From Ustilaginoidea virens (Eukaryota > Ascomycota > Sordariomycetes > Hypocreales > Clavicipitaceae): 64,000 bases of DNA. Shown here piece by piece: positions 32,802-42,299 of the stretch (within the stretch, counting starts at the first letter, position 1; each line of letters starts with the position of its first letter). The position numbers were made by a program, and so were the translations under genes. Under the pieces are notes generated by a model, which worked only from the letters and a program-made list of their open reading frames with translations, did not search any database and was not told where the DNA came from. The stretch is taken from assembly GCF_000687475.1 (NCBI RefSeq), contig NC_057318.1, positions 2,108,001 to 2,172,000 on the forward strand. The letters are read 5' to 3'.

Positions 32802-34310
32802 GTGGCTATAATACAATAGGATTAATTATAATTCCTTTTGCTTATAATGCTTTAATAACTATATCCTTAAAGCGCTAATCAGATGAAAACTTAGATTGGA
32901 TTTTATTAAGTATAATAGTATTAAGCTTCTAATCCCTAGGCGCCTTTTGCTGGTTTAAAATATAATAATCTTCCCAGCAATAAAAAAGGCCACAAATATA
33001 TAGTTGTTTTGGCTTGGTAATATCAGTTGTTTTTTGTTGATTATTTTGTTGATTTTTATTAGTATCTATATCCTGGAAAGAGGCAAAGGCACCTTATGCT
33101 CTTTATTATTATGAGGCAAACTCTTACTCGAATAAATCACTAATATAATAACCGTTAGGTATCTTCTTCTCCTATCCTTTTTTGTTATTATATTGTTTTT
33201 TCTTAATTCTATTCTTCTAATAATTAGAAAAAACTAGTGCAATAGATTCTATAGCGTCGATAAAATCCTAGGTTAGTCGGAGTTCTTATGTATTTAGTAT
33301 ATTGATATTAATAGCTTCTGCAAGGACTTTCTTATAAGAAGTAATCTAACTAGATATTTTAGTCCTATTAGGACTTTGCAATACAGCTATATAGCGCTAG
33401 CGGATATCTTTTTTATAGTCCCAAGTGGTAGGCTGCAAGCGTTATTTTAATAGGTATAGCTGTGCGGTAATATTATTCTCCTAGCTTATAGTATCGTAAT
33501 AATTGCCTATAGTTGCGATAATCTAATGCTAGATATTAACGAGAGCCTTTTTCTTATCCTTATAATCCTATAGGGCAGTCCTATAGACATTTATTATATA
33601 CTGCAACCTAGTAAAATCAGAATCGTCGAGGTTAAGGATAGAGGAAGCATAAGGCTTAATAGTAGTAGCGGTAGACTTAACGGGCTATGATAAAGTAGGC
33701 CTATCTTATACAGAAGGGTTAATATAGGCCTAGATATTTTCGTTAATAGCGAACTTCTCAATAATCGAGATCTATTTAAACTAGTCTTTACTGCCTAGTA
33801 GTTAGAAGTTTGCTGGGTTCCCTAAGTCGGTATTAATAGCTATAGTGGAATAGGTAGGAAAGGTAGGATAGGTAGGATAGGTAGGATAGGTAGAATAGGT
33901 AGGAAAGAATAATAATAGGAAAGAATAATAACCTAGCCTTAGTTAAAGAAAATCTAATGGAATAAAAAGTCTAAATAAATCTAAAGGGTAAAATAGTCCT
34001 CGGCAAAAAGAGATTAATCTAGGTGGTCAATCCAGTCATAATATACTATACTTATAGTCTTCTAGTCTTCCGGTCTTAGTAGTTAAAAGTCGCTTGCTAG
34101 CTTCCTAAGTCAAAAGAAATATTTCGCATAGGCAAATATGTCGGCACTACTACATTCTTTTGGGCTATGCCTTGCACTAGCAATTTGTATAGCGGCATAG
34201 GTGCGCTAGCAGAATTTTTACCTGAGGCTGATTTCTTCGTCGGAAAGAATATTTAATCGTAGAAAATTGTCTGGTAAAATAGCGATAATATAATAGAAGG
34301 TGCATAGGTA
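32802..34310 (-). pseudogene. CopE gag relic
   Basis: On the minus strand a Thr/Pro/Tyr repeat (about 33850-33908) is followed by INTDLGNPANF, SIIEKFAINENI, SSILNLDDSDFTRLQYIINV (about 33600-33650) and TAQLYLLK, the capsid-like part. Near the end it reads YICGLFYCWEDYYIL (about 32960-33005), a likely zinc knuckle. The frame passes over the L2 site into the protease at 28270 with only TAA/TAG stops. Sequence between about 33910 and 34310 is translatable only in pieces and may be leader. Confidence 0.7.
33849..33908 (-). repeat. 9-bp tandem repeat coding PTY in CopE gag
   Basis: Six to seven copies of ggtaggata (plus strand), with single-base changes, give YPTYPTYPT on the sense strand. The unit is a multiple of three, so the frame is kept. 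Confidence 0.8.
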
Positions 34311-34713
34311 AGCAGTCAGTATGCCTATTATGCGGCAAAGGTCGGAATAAGGTGATAGAATTATAATGTGAAAATGCGCGATTATGCAGGTTTATATACT
34401 ATTTTTCACGCGTTTGTATGGTCCTAGTAGTAGTATTAGCATAGAGGTATAAGAAATATAGCAGTAAGAAAAGATTGATATTATATAGAATGCGTAATTG
34501 CACTCTTGCAAACCTATGCATAGCTGCGTACAGCTAGCTAAAGTCAGTACGCAGTTGTTTGCGTATATAATAAAAAGGGGAAAGCAGCTAGTAATCTATT
34601 GGACTAGCTAGTAATTTGTCGGCATGCAGCTGGCAATAAATGCATGCGAATAATAGTCTGAGAGAAATTGATAGGATAAAATAGATAGAATAAAGCGATT
34701 TACCGGGTACAAA

Positions 34714-34726
34714 CCAGGCTCATAAC
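34714..34726 (-). promoter_or_regulatory. CopE primer-binding site (left arm)
   Basis: The sense strand reads GTTATGAGCCTGG directly after the LTR end, one base away from the right-arm site and the CopD site. It matches the initiator tRNA-Met anticodon arm. Confidence 0.75.
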
Positions 34727-35287
34727 TGTTAAACGAATTTCGCCTGCTAAGATAATACATTATGCAAAGGATAAAACAGTAGAATAGTAAAATCACAGTA
34801 AGGTAAAGTAACGGCATAGATAAGATACGAGACTAAAGCGTAGGGATAATCTAATGTGCATTAATTCTGCATTCTTGTTTGCGTGTATATATCTATGCTC
34901 CTTTCTTCCCACTATTTGGATAGGAATATCTAGGGATTTAAATACATAATATTCCAATATAAAACATCCCTAGTGAAATCAATTTGATGTGAATATCGTG
35001 ACCATACTGTGATATTATAGATATGTGGCGAAATGTGCATTTGTAGTGCATCGAGATTTGCGACAATAAAGTGGTGTGATTAATTTGTAGTGTATTATAC
35101 ATTTGCGCGTAAGGGAATATGTGTAAGTATTAGGTATTGAACTTTACTAGCAGCCGCCATATAAATATAAGTACTGAATACTTAATACTTTTTTTCAATC
35201 TGATGATGCGGCGATGCATAAGAATTGTCGGCAATAAATATCCAAAAATAATAAAATAAAATAACAATAAATAATTTCATTCTGATA
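34727..35287 (-). repeat. CopE 5' LTR (left arm)
   Basis: It is 561 bp. The sense start is TATCAGAATGAAATT (ancestral TGTCAG) and the sense end is GTTTAACA. It directly precedes the primer-binding site. An antisense-looking 69-codon frame at 34608-34817 spans the LTR end and leader and is matched by one in the other arm; neither is called a gene. Confidence 0.85.
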
Positions 35288-35395
35288 ATGCGTATAATAA
35301 TTCCTATAGTCTAAATTGCTCTTTTAGCTAAGTTTTTTAGTTTTATTAAAAGGGGGGTTATAGCTCTAGAGTGCTCCTATAGTAGGGGGCTTTAG
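35288..35395. other. Spacer between inverted CopE LTRs
   Basis: The 108 bp contain two purine-rich runs, attaaaagggggg (about 35344-35357) and agtagggggc (about 35381-35390). The second lies just before the right LTR, where the polypurine tract of a 3' LTR would be. Confidence 0.5.
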
Positions 35396-35944
35396 TGTTA
35401 GAATGAAATTATTTATTGTTATTTTATTTTATTATTTTTGGATATTGATCGCCGATAATTTTTACGCATCGCCGCATCATCAGATTGAAAAGATATTAAG
35501 TTTTCAGTACTTATATTTATATGACGGCTGCTAGTAAAGTTGAGTACCTAGTACTTATACATATTCCGTTATACGCAAATATATAATGCATTATAAATTG
35601 ATTACACTATTTTATCGTCGCAAATCTCGATGCACTATAAATGCATATTTCGCCACATATCTATAATATCACAGTATAGTCACGATATTCACGTCAGATT
35701 GATTTTACTAGGGATATTCTATATTAGACTTTTATGTATTTAAATCCCTAGATATTCCTACCTAAATAGTGGGAAGGAAGTATAGATGCACGCAAGCAAG
35801 TATGCACAATTAATTCACATTAGATTCTCCCTACGCATTAGTCTCGTATCTTATTTATGCCTTTACCTTACTGCGATTTTACCATTCCACTGCCTTTATC
35901 CTTTGCATACTGCATTATCTTAGCAGGCAAAAAACCGTTTAACA
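35396..35944 (+). repeat. CopE LTR in opposite orientation (right arm)
   Basis: It is 549 bp, TGTTAGAATGAAATT to GTTTAACA, the reverse complement of the left-arm LTR. It has a purine-rich tract upstream and a primer-binding site downstream, so it looks like the LTR between two tandem copies, or an LTR-LTR junction product. Confidence 0.85.
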
Positions 35945-35957
35945 GTTATGAGCCCGG
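35945..35957 (+). promoter_or_regulatory. CopE primer-binding site (right arm)
   Basis: GTTATGAGCCCGG abuts the LTR end and equals the CopD site apart from its first base. Confidence 0.75.
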
Positions 35958-36239
35958 TTTGCACCCAGTAAAATCGTTTTATTTTATCTATTTTATTTTA
36001 TCTATTTCTCTTAGACTATTATTTGCATGCATTTATTGCCAGCTGCACGCCGACAAATTACCAGCTAATCCGACGGATTGCCAGCTATTTCCCCCTTTTA
36101 TTATACACGCAAATAACTGCGTACTAACTTTAGCCAGCTGCACGCAGCTGTGCATAGGTTTGCAAGAGTGCAATTACGCATTCTATACAATATCAATCTT
36201 TTCTTGCTGCTATATTTCTTATACCTCTATGCTAATACT
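35958..36239 (+). other. CopE leader fragment, truncated
   Basis: It is the leader of the right-arm copy. It breaks off at 36239 where L7 sequence begins, so the gag and pol of this copy are absent. A 130-codon open frame (35857-36249) crosses LTR and leader and is judged fortuitous. Confidence 0.7.
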
Positions 36240-36442
36240 TAATTTGTAGTTAAAGGCAAGGTATACTAGCAGTAATTTCTTTTATATATTCTAGTAGAAT
36301 ACCTCTATTATTAGCCTTAGGGCTAGGAGGTTAGGGCTTTTGTGCATTAATAGCAGTAGGCTCGGATAGGTCGGGTTAAAAAAATACGGTAATATTACTA
36401 CTACTATTATTTCTCTTAGGGGCGATAAGACTTTCTTTATAT
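36240..36442 (-). pseudogene. L7 LINE fragment left of L3
   Basis: It is the continuation of the L7 ORF1 region found at 57761-59025, separated by L3. No conserved motif lies in this piece. Bases 36431-36442 (ctttctttatat) are the left L3 target duplication. Confidence 0.5.
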
Positions 36443-36559
36443 TATTATTATTAAATTACGCTAGAGGCTATTTTAAAGCTAAATAACCTATCTAGTACTT
36501 CTATAAAGATGATTCAGAAAGGAAAAACCCAGTAGCTAGGAGGAAAACCCTTCCTACAT

Positions 36560-37830
36560 TCTTAATTTCTATTTTATATTGCCCCGCAGCAGGGGCAGCG
36601 GGTATCTAGTATATAAGAGAGTAGGGTGTATAACCGCTTAGGACTATATCTGGCGGTATTATATAGGAAGAGTGCGAGCGAGAAGTCCTAGAGTATTAGG
36701 TCTAGGTCAGTAGTCTTATTGGGCGAGAAGTAAGGGGAGGGTAAAGCTAGAAGGGTAAGGCTAGCGGCACGCTTACGATAGGTATATTTTCGCCAGGCGT
36801 ATATCTATAGTAGCCTAGGCGCTTCTCGGTATGCATTAGTTTTTAGGTCGGAAGAGGAAATAAGCTAATTCTAAAGGTTAAAGCGGGCAGCTTTAGGTAT
36901 TATATTAATATATAGGTTAGTAATACCCCCCGATTTAGTGCCTTTTTTTCTTTTCTTCTTTTCTTCTATAGCGCTAATTTTAAGGTATATAATAACCCCT
37001 CTATTGCGGTATAAAGCTGGTGCTAACCCTATTAGTAGAACGGCAGTAGTAGTAGCGATAATAGTAGTAGCAATAACGATAATAATAAGAATAATAATAG
37101 CAAGAATAAAAATGCCTAAATGGTCGGCGATATTAGATAAGGGGGTAAGTGCGGGTCTTATGTGCGGCGGAATTATAGCTAACCTTTATATAATAGCCCG
37201 GAGAACTATATATATAGCCTTACGGGCTATATCTAATGCGCTTAGAGGATCCTAAGTATAAGTATTATAGCTAATAAGATATAGGCCGGGTCGTACCTAC
37301 TCTCTAGTAAGGCTAATATAGGTAGGGATTAGTATGGCATATTATCCTTATGCTTTAGTAGGCAAAATATATATACCCCTAGAAAAGATCCTTAGGAATT
37401 AGGTCTTAATATAAAAACTCTTTAATGTATAAGAGATAGTAGCTAGGGGGTAAAAATGCGTTTTCGATTTATATATAGCGTAAGTTACTAGCTAACTATC
37501 TTTGCCTTTAGGTAGATAACTATAAGGCCCTTTAGTAAAGGGCTAAATAGGTATCTGCCTCTCGGGGGTATAATTAGGCGGCGGTAGTAGTAGTAATAGT
37601 AATAAGGGGCCTTAGTACTCCTAAGGTAACCTAGGAGATATTAGACCTTAAAAAAAGGAAGGTCTTTACTTTAAAATAATAGGCCTATACTTAAGAGGAT
37701 ATTGCTATATTATTATAGGTTTTCTTAGCCTAAGAGGAGGGAGAGGGGGATTTAGAAAGGGAGTAGACTAAAGATAAAAAGGGGGAAAATAGTAAAGAAA
37801 GCAAAAAAGGGGAAAAAAGGGAAAATATCC
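36560..37830 (-). pseudogene. L3 ORF3 relic
   Basis: It aligns with L1 ORF3 along its length. The hydrophobic segment is at about 37000-37110 and the basic patch lies just downstream of it. A 105-codon antisense frame at 36938-37255 covers the same stretch and is a mirror of the repetitive coding, not a gene. Confidence 0.6.
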
Positions 37831-37859
37831 CTACTGCTAATATAATAACTATTAACTAG

Positions 37860-38939
37860 TTTCGGCCTATAGGGCCTAAAAGATTTATTTATTTTTAGTA
37901 CTCTTCGTTCCTACTATAGGATTACTATAAATATTATATAGGGGCTGCATAGGGGTATTTAATAGTGCCTTTAGCTATACTATATTAAAGGGATTAGGCG
38001 AACTAAAATTAATTAAATCGGTCAATATTAAGTATTTAGTAAGCGATTGTTTATATAAAGTATAATTTATTAAGTATAATAGATATACTAAATTGGTTAT
38101 AAAGTAAGCTAAAGCTAAGATCGGACTTAAGAAGTATATACCTTTATTTATAATACTTTAAGTAGGAGAGGATAATATAATAAAGGTCTTTTAGGCCTTC
38201 CCTATAATAGTAGAGAGGTAATAATATTAAAAGAATTTATTAAAGGTAGAAGAAGGAGTTAAGGCTGATTTTTTCTATATAGAGTTAAATAAGTATTACC
38301 GATTTATATTTTTATAGGCCTTTATATAGTTAAGTTATTTTTACTATAAAATAGAAGTCTAATACCCTTTTAGCTACTAAGGTCTTATACTAGGGGCATT
38401 TTGCTTTTACTACTACTTAATTACTTTACTATTAATTATACTAATCTTTTATTAGTCTTTTTTCGGCTAAGAGCTAATAGGGGTTAAGGTTAGGAAATAG
38501 GGTATAAGCTAGGGGTCTTTAATTACCCTTCCTTTATCGGCATTAGAGTATTACTATTACCGCTACTAATATACAATTAATCTTATCGGTTATACCTATT
38601 TTAGCTATTCTTTTAAGGAACCGCTAATAGATATAATTAAGATAGAGGTTAATTAGGGGTATAATTGCCTTAGTCTTGAGGGTATTTAGCGGTATAGCCT
38701 TAAAGGCTTTAGTAACTATATAGAGGTAGGCTGATTATTTTATAGCTAAGGATTTTGCGATATCTTTTATTACCCCTCTAGGGGCGGTAGGAGTATACTA
38801 TACCCTTATGCTAAAAGCGATAAAGGTTCGGATAACCTATATATAGATTAGGCATACTTCCTAATATTAATAGCCCTAGGTGGGGGCTATTATTACTATA
38901 AGCGCGAGTCGCTATTGCTTAAATTTTTTTATAATTTTA
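37860..38939 (-). pseudogene. L3 ORF2 relic, C-terminal piece
   Basis: It corresponds to L1 about 4560-5570, the C-terminal part of ORF2 after reverse transcriptase. Further ORF2 pieces are 39527-39641, 40953-42183 (reverse transcriptase, catalytic box near 41100 lost) and 55207-56030 (endonuclease; the GDFN motif reads RDFN at about 55752-55762). Confidence 0.75.
38935..38939. repeat. TRIM-F target site duplication, left copy
   Basis: The sequence tttta recurs at 39522-39526. Removing TRIM-F restores the L3 sequence ataattttaatatagtattc, as seen in L1 and L5. Confidence 0.88.
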
Positions 38940-39158
38940 TATTAAGGATTCGGGCTACACCCGTATCATACTAAGGGCAAGCTCAAGTATGCGCGCAGCA
39001 TAGTGCCAAGGGGATATAGGTGTCAATTGTACCAAGTATGGTAACTTGGTATAATACGTACTCTTTTGTCTGGTCTAACAGTCAGGCAGAAGAGTAGGTT
39101 TTTACCTAGCGATATGCGCAGACACCTGCTTAGGGCCCAATTGGGCCATATCGTTATA
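38940..39158 (+). repeat. TRIM-F 5' LTR
   Basis: It starts tattaagg (ancestral TGTTAAGG) with the ttcgggctacacccg hairpin motif and ends cgttata. Within it are a taccaagt...acttggta hairpin (about 39029-39051) and a longer imperfect hairpin, tactcttttgtctg with caggcagaagagta (about 39059-39097). Confidence 0.88.
39040..39054 (+). promoter_or_regulatory. TRIM-F LTR segment complementary to its primer-binding site
   Basis: The string ggtaacttggtataa pairs with 39159-39174, allowing two G:T pairs that RIP would create. It parallels the self-priming arrangement of GypA and GypB. Confidence 0.45.
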
Positions 39159-39174
39159 TTTGTACTAAGTTACC
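39159..39174 (+). promoter_or_regulatory. TRIM-F primer-binding site, possible self-priming
   Basis: The site tttgtactaagttacc directly follows the 5' LTR. It does not start with TGG and is largely complementary to 39040-39054. Confidence 0.45.
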
Positions 39175-39287
39175 TAAGATCACAGGTTCAAATCCCGTAT
39201 TTGGTGCGTACAGCGGGCTCTTCATCTGGGCTTATAGAGGATATACTATTAGCCTCTAGGGGGTGCGTGGTATCATATAGCCGGCTG
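39175..39287 (+). other. TRIM-F interior with tRNA T-arm-like segment
   Basis: At about 39182-39202 the string acaggttcaaatcccgt resembles a tRNA T arm (T loop ttcaaat, B-box-like ggttcaaatcc). No D or anticodon arm was found beside it, so no tRNA gene is called. Confidence 0.4.
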
Positions 39288-39302
39288 CGGAGAGGGGAGC
39301 TA
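39288..39302 (+). promoter_or_regulatory. TRIM-F polypurine tract
   Basis: The string cggagaggggagcta directly precedes the right LTR and sets the orientation as plus. Confidence 0.65.
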
Positions 39303-39521
39303 TGTTAAGAATTCGGGCTACGCCCGTATCATACTAAGGGCAAGCTTAAGTATGCGCGCAGCATAATGCCAAAGGGATATAGGTGTCAATTATACCAAGT
39401 ATGGTAACTTGGTATAATACGTACTCTTTTGTCTGGTCTAACGGTTAGGCAGAAGAGTAGGTTTTTACCTAGCGATATGCGCAGACACCCGCTTAGGGCC
39501 CAATTGGGCCATATCGTTACA
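39303..39521 (+). repeat. TRIM-F 3' LTR
   Basis: It is 219 bp, tgttaaga to cgttaca, nearly identical to the 5' copy. It is followed by tttta. Confidence 0.9.
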
Positions 39522-39641
39522 TTTTAATATAGTATTCCCTTTATTTTAGCTTATAGTAGATTTCGACCCTTAAGAATCTAATATACTATTTCGGCTATAT
39601 TATAGTGGTCCTAAGTTATATTAGGATCTCGTCCGCCTTAT

Positions 39642-40937
39642 TTATTATTATTAAAATACGCTAGAGGCTATTTAGAGCTAAATAACCTATCTAGTACTTC
39701 TATAAAGATAATTCGGAAAGGAAAAACCTAATAGCCGGGAGGAAAACCCTTCCTATATTCTTGATTTCTACTTTTTAACGCCCCGCAGCAGGGGCAGTAG
39801 ATATCTAGTGTGTAAAAGAGTAGGATATGCAATTGCTTAAGACTATATCTAGCGGTATTGCATAGGAAGAGTGCGAGTAAGAAGTCCCGGAATATCGGGT
39901 CTAGGTCGGTGGTCTTATCGGGTGAGAAGTAAGGGGAGGGTAAAGCCAGGGGGGTAGGGCCAGCAGCGCGCTCGCAATAGGCGTATTCTTACCAGGCGCG
40001 CGTCTATAGTAGCCCAGGCGCTTCTTAATATACATCAATTTTTTAATTGGAAGAGAAAGTAAGCTAATTCTAATAGTTAAAGCAGGCGGCCTTAGGCACT
40101 ATATTAGTATATAAGTCAGCAATACCCCCCGACTTAGTGCCTTTTTTTCTTTTCTTCTTTTCCTCTATAGCGCTAATTTTAAAGTATATAATAACCCTTC
40201 TATCGCAGTACGGGGCCGGTACTAACCCTATTAGCAGAACAATAGCAGCAGCAGCAACAATAGTAGCAGCAATAATAATAATAATAAGAACAATAATAAT
40301 AAGAATAAAGATGCCTAAGCGGTTAGCAATACTAGATAAGGGGGTAAGTATAGATCTTATGCGCAGCGGAACTGCAGCTGACCCTTATATAGTAGCCCGG
40401 CGAACTATACGTATAGCCTTATGGGCTATATCTAACGCGCTTGGAGGATCCTAAGTATAAATGCCGTAGCTAATAAAATATAGACCAGATCGTACCCGCT
40501 CTCTAGCGAGGCTAATATAAATAGGGATTAGTACGGCCTACTATCCTTATGCCCTAGCGGGCAAGATATATATACCTTTAGAAAGGACCCCTAAGAACCG
40601 GGTCCTAATATAAGAACTCCTAGACGCATAGGAGACTATTACTAGGGGAATAAAGGTGCGTTTTCGATTTATATATAGCGCAGGTCACCGGCTGACTATC
40701 TTTACCTTTAGGTAGACGACTATAAGGCCCTCTAGTAGAGGGCTAAATAGGCGTCTGCCTCTCGGGGGCGTAGTTAGGCGGCGGTAGTAGCAGCAGCGGC
40801 GGCGGTAGGGGGCCTTAGCGCTCCCGGGGCAACCCGGGAGATATTAGACCTCAAAGAAAGGAAGGTCCTCGCCTTAGAACGACAGGCCCGCGCCCAAGAG
40901 GATATCGCCGTATCGTTGCGGGTTTTCCTAGCCCGGG
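39642..40937 (-). mobile_element. LINE L4, 5'-truncated, inserted in L3
   Basis: This is a 1296-bp LINE 3' end on the minus strand with a 15-bp duplication, tctcgtccgccttat, at 39627-39641 and the same with one C/T change at 40938-40952. Only ORF3 and the 3' UTR remain. The tail of tta units is at the left. Confidence 0.9.
39760..40937 (-). pseudogene. L4 ORF3 relic, N-terminally truncated
   Basis: It includes the middle and C-terminal parts of ORF3. The segment at about 40850-40790 matches LRSNISRVALGAL and its Ala-rich run. The hydrophobic segment lies at about 40200-40310. The antisense 105-codon frame at 40137-40454 is its mirror. This copy is less RIPed in its 5' half than L3. Confidence 0.6.
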
Positions 40938-42299
40938 TCTCGTCCGTCTTATATATATAAGTAAAATAGATAAGCTTACTCTTACTAAAGTTGAAATTTA
41001 GTCCTACTTATTTAGACTAATTATTGCAGATAGCCTATACTTTTTCGAATAGTACTTTAGTCTCCCTTATATCTCTTCTATAGGCTATAATATTAATATT
41101 ATTAGCGAAGCTTAATATAATAATTAATATAACCTTTTATAGTCTCTTATAGAGTAGTATAATATAGATAAGGAAGAGGATAAGGGAGAGAGGGGACCCT
41201 TAAGGGACCTTAATAGTAATTAGTAGTTTATCTATGAGTTGCCCCTTAAAGTAGATTCGCGCTAATTGCAAGTCGGTAAATCCGTATACTTATACCGCTA
41301 GCTATAGCAGGAGCCCTTTTTCTAATAGTAGATAAATAAGGCGGGTATAATTAACTATATCGAATGCAGCTAAAATATCTAATTAAAATAGTAAGGCGAC
41401 CTTACTATAGTGCCAGGTTATATATATAATTTCGATTAATATGCTTAGTGCTATATTAGCTAATTGATTTACCTTATTACCTATTTAAAAGTCTAGAAAG
41501 AGATTATCCTTTTTAAGAGTAATAGTAAGCCGCTATACAACTATAGCTTTTATAACCTTTCCTATTAGGTTAAATAGCGATATTAGTCTTTATCTTCTTA
41601 CTTTAGAGTATTCTTTTAGCTTTTTCTTTAGTTTTTATAAAACTATTACTTTAGCCTCCCGGTATTAGGCTAGATAGTACCTAATACGGTATATCTTATT
41701 TAGGAGGTATATAAGAACGGTAATAAGTAGAGGGCTATATATTTTAAGGAATCCTATTGGGAGCCTATTGGGGCCTAATGCTTTCTAGCCTACTATATTG
41801 CGTAATATAATATATACCTTTTTATAGGTAAAAGAGTCGGTAAGGGGGAATATAGTATTAGTAAGCTAGGGGAATATTAGATTAGGAATATTATTATAGG
41901 TAGCTTATAAGGTAAAGAAGAATCGTTTAGTGAAAACTTATGCCTTTTCCTTATGTATTATTGTCTTTAGGCTTAAGCCGCTTTATTCTAATAGGGGGAT
42001 CTCTCTTAATTTAAGCGGGAGGCTACTATATAAATAGGCCTATTTCTCTAGGGACTATAGATCGGCATTCTAGGCAATAGCTTTATTAAGGGCTTTTTAC
42101 TATAACTGGCACTATTCCTCCTATATAATATAGGACTAAGTCGCTCCTGCTTTTTAAGTAGTATTCAGATTCTCTAGGGTATATTATTATTATTAAATTA
42201 CGCTAGAGGCTATTTAGAGCTAAATAACCTATTTAGTACTTCTATAAAGATAATTCGGAAAGGAAAAACCTAGTAGCTGGGAGGAAAACCCTTCCTACA

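Larger units (their letters stand above)
1..35287 (-). mobile_element. CopE, Ty1/copia retrotransposon, oldest layer of the left nest
   Basis: CopE lies on the minus strand and survives as three pieces: 1-33, 27241-28449 and 32802-35287. Its 5' LTR is at the right (34727-35287). It is followed leftwards by a primer-binding site, a leader, gag, protease, GAG-pre-integrase and the start of integrase; the rest of pol lies left of the window. The order protease, integrase is typical of Ty1/copia. Two insertions split it: GypA (34-27235) and LINE L2 (28450-32787). Both leave exact target duplications, and removing L2 restores an open translation across the junction apart from RIP-type stops. The element cannot be active. 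Confidence 0.85.
34432..36239. repeat. Large inverted repeat: two CopE LTR-plus-leader arms head to head
   Basis: The left arm 34432-35287 and the right arm 35396-36239 are reverse complements with scattered C/T and G/A differences. Each arm holds a CopE LTR, the primer-binding site and about 290 bp of leader. Similarity stops at gctaatact on both sides. The 108-bp spacer (35288-35395) is not repeated. Confidence 0.88.
38940..39521 (+). mobile_element. TRIM-F, miniature LTR retrotransposon without coding capacity
   Basis: Two 219-bp LTRs (38940-39158 and 39303-39521) enclose only 144 bp, with an exact 5-bp duplication, tttta. There is a polypurine tract before the right LTR and a primer-binding site after the left. 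No protein is encoded, so it must have moved with enzymes of a larger element. The structure is that of a terminal-repeat retrotransposon in miniature (TRIM). It is only lightly RIPed. An 80-codon frame at 39066-39308 runs through LTR and interior and is not thought to be a gene. Confidence 0.88.

Noticed and set aside
33849..33908. A possible CRISPR-like array or telomeric repeat
   Set aside because: The unit is 9 bp without spacers and encodes a Pro-Thr-Tyr repeat in CopE gag. It does not match TTAGGG.
35857..36249. A 130-codon plus-strand frame and its partner at 34608-34817 on the minus strand
   Set aside because: Both cross the CopE LTR end, the primer-binding site and the leader in the two inverted arms. 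A protein spanning a primer-binding site is unlikely, and no family was recognised.
39175..39210. A possible tRNA gene in TRIM-F
   Set aside because: Only a T-arm-like segment is present. No D arm, anticodon arm or closed acceptor stem could be placed at normal spacing.
39066..39308. An 80-codon frame in TRIM-F
   Set aside because: It starts in the LTR and ends at the next LTR with no conserved motif. TRIMs have no coding capacity.
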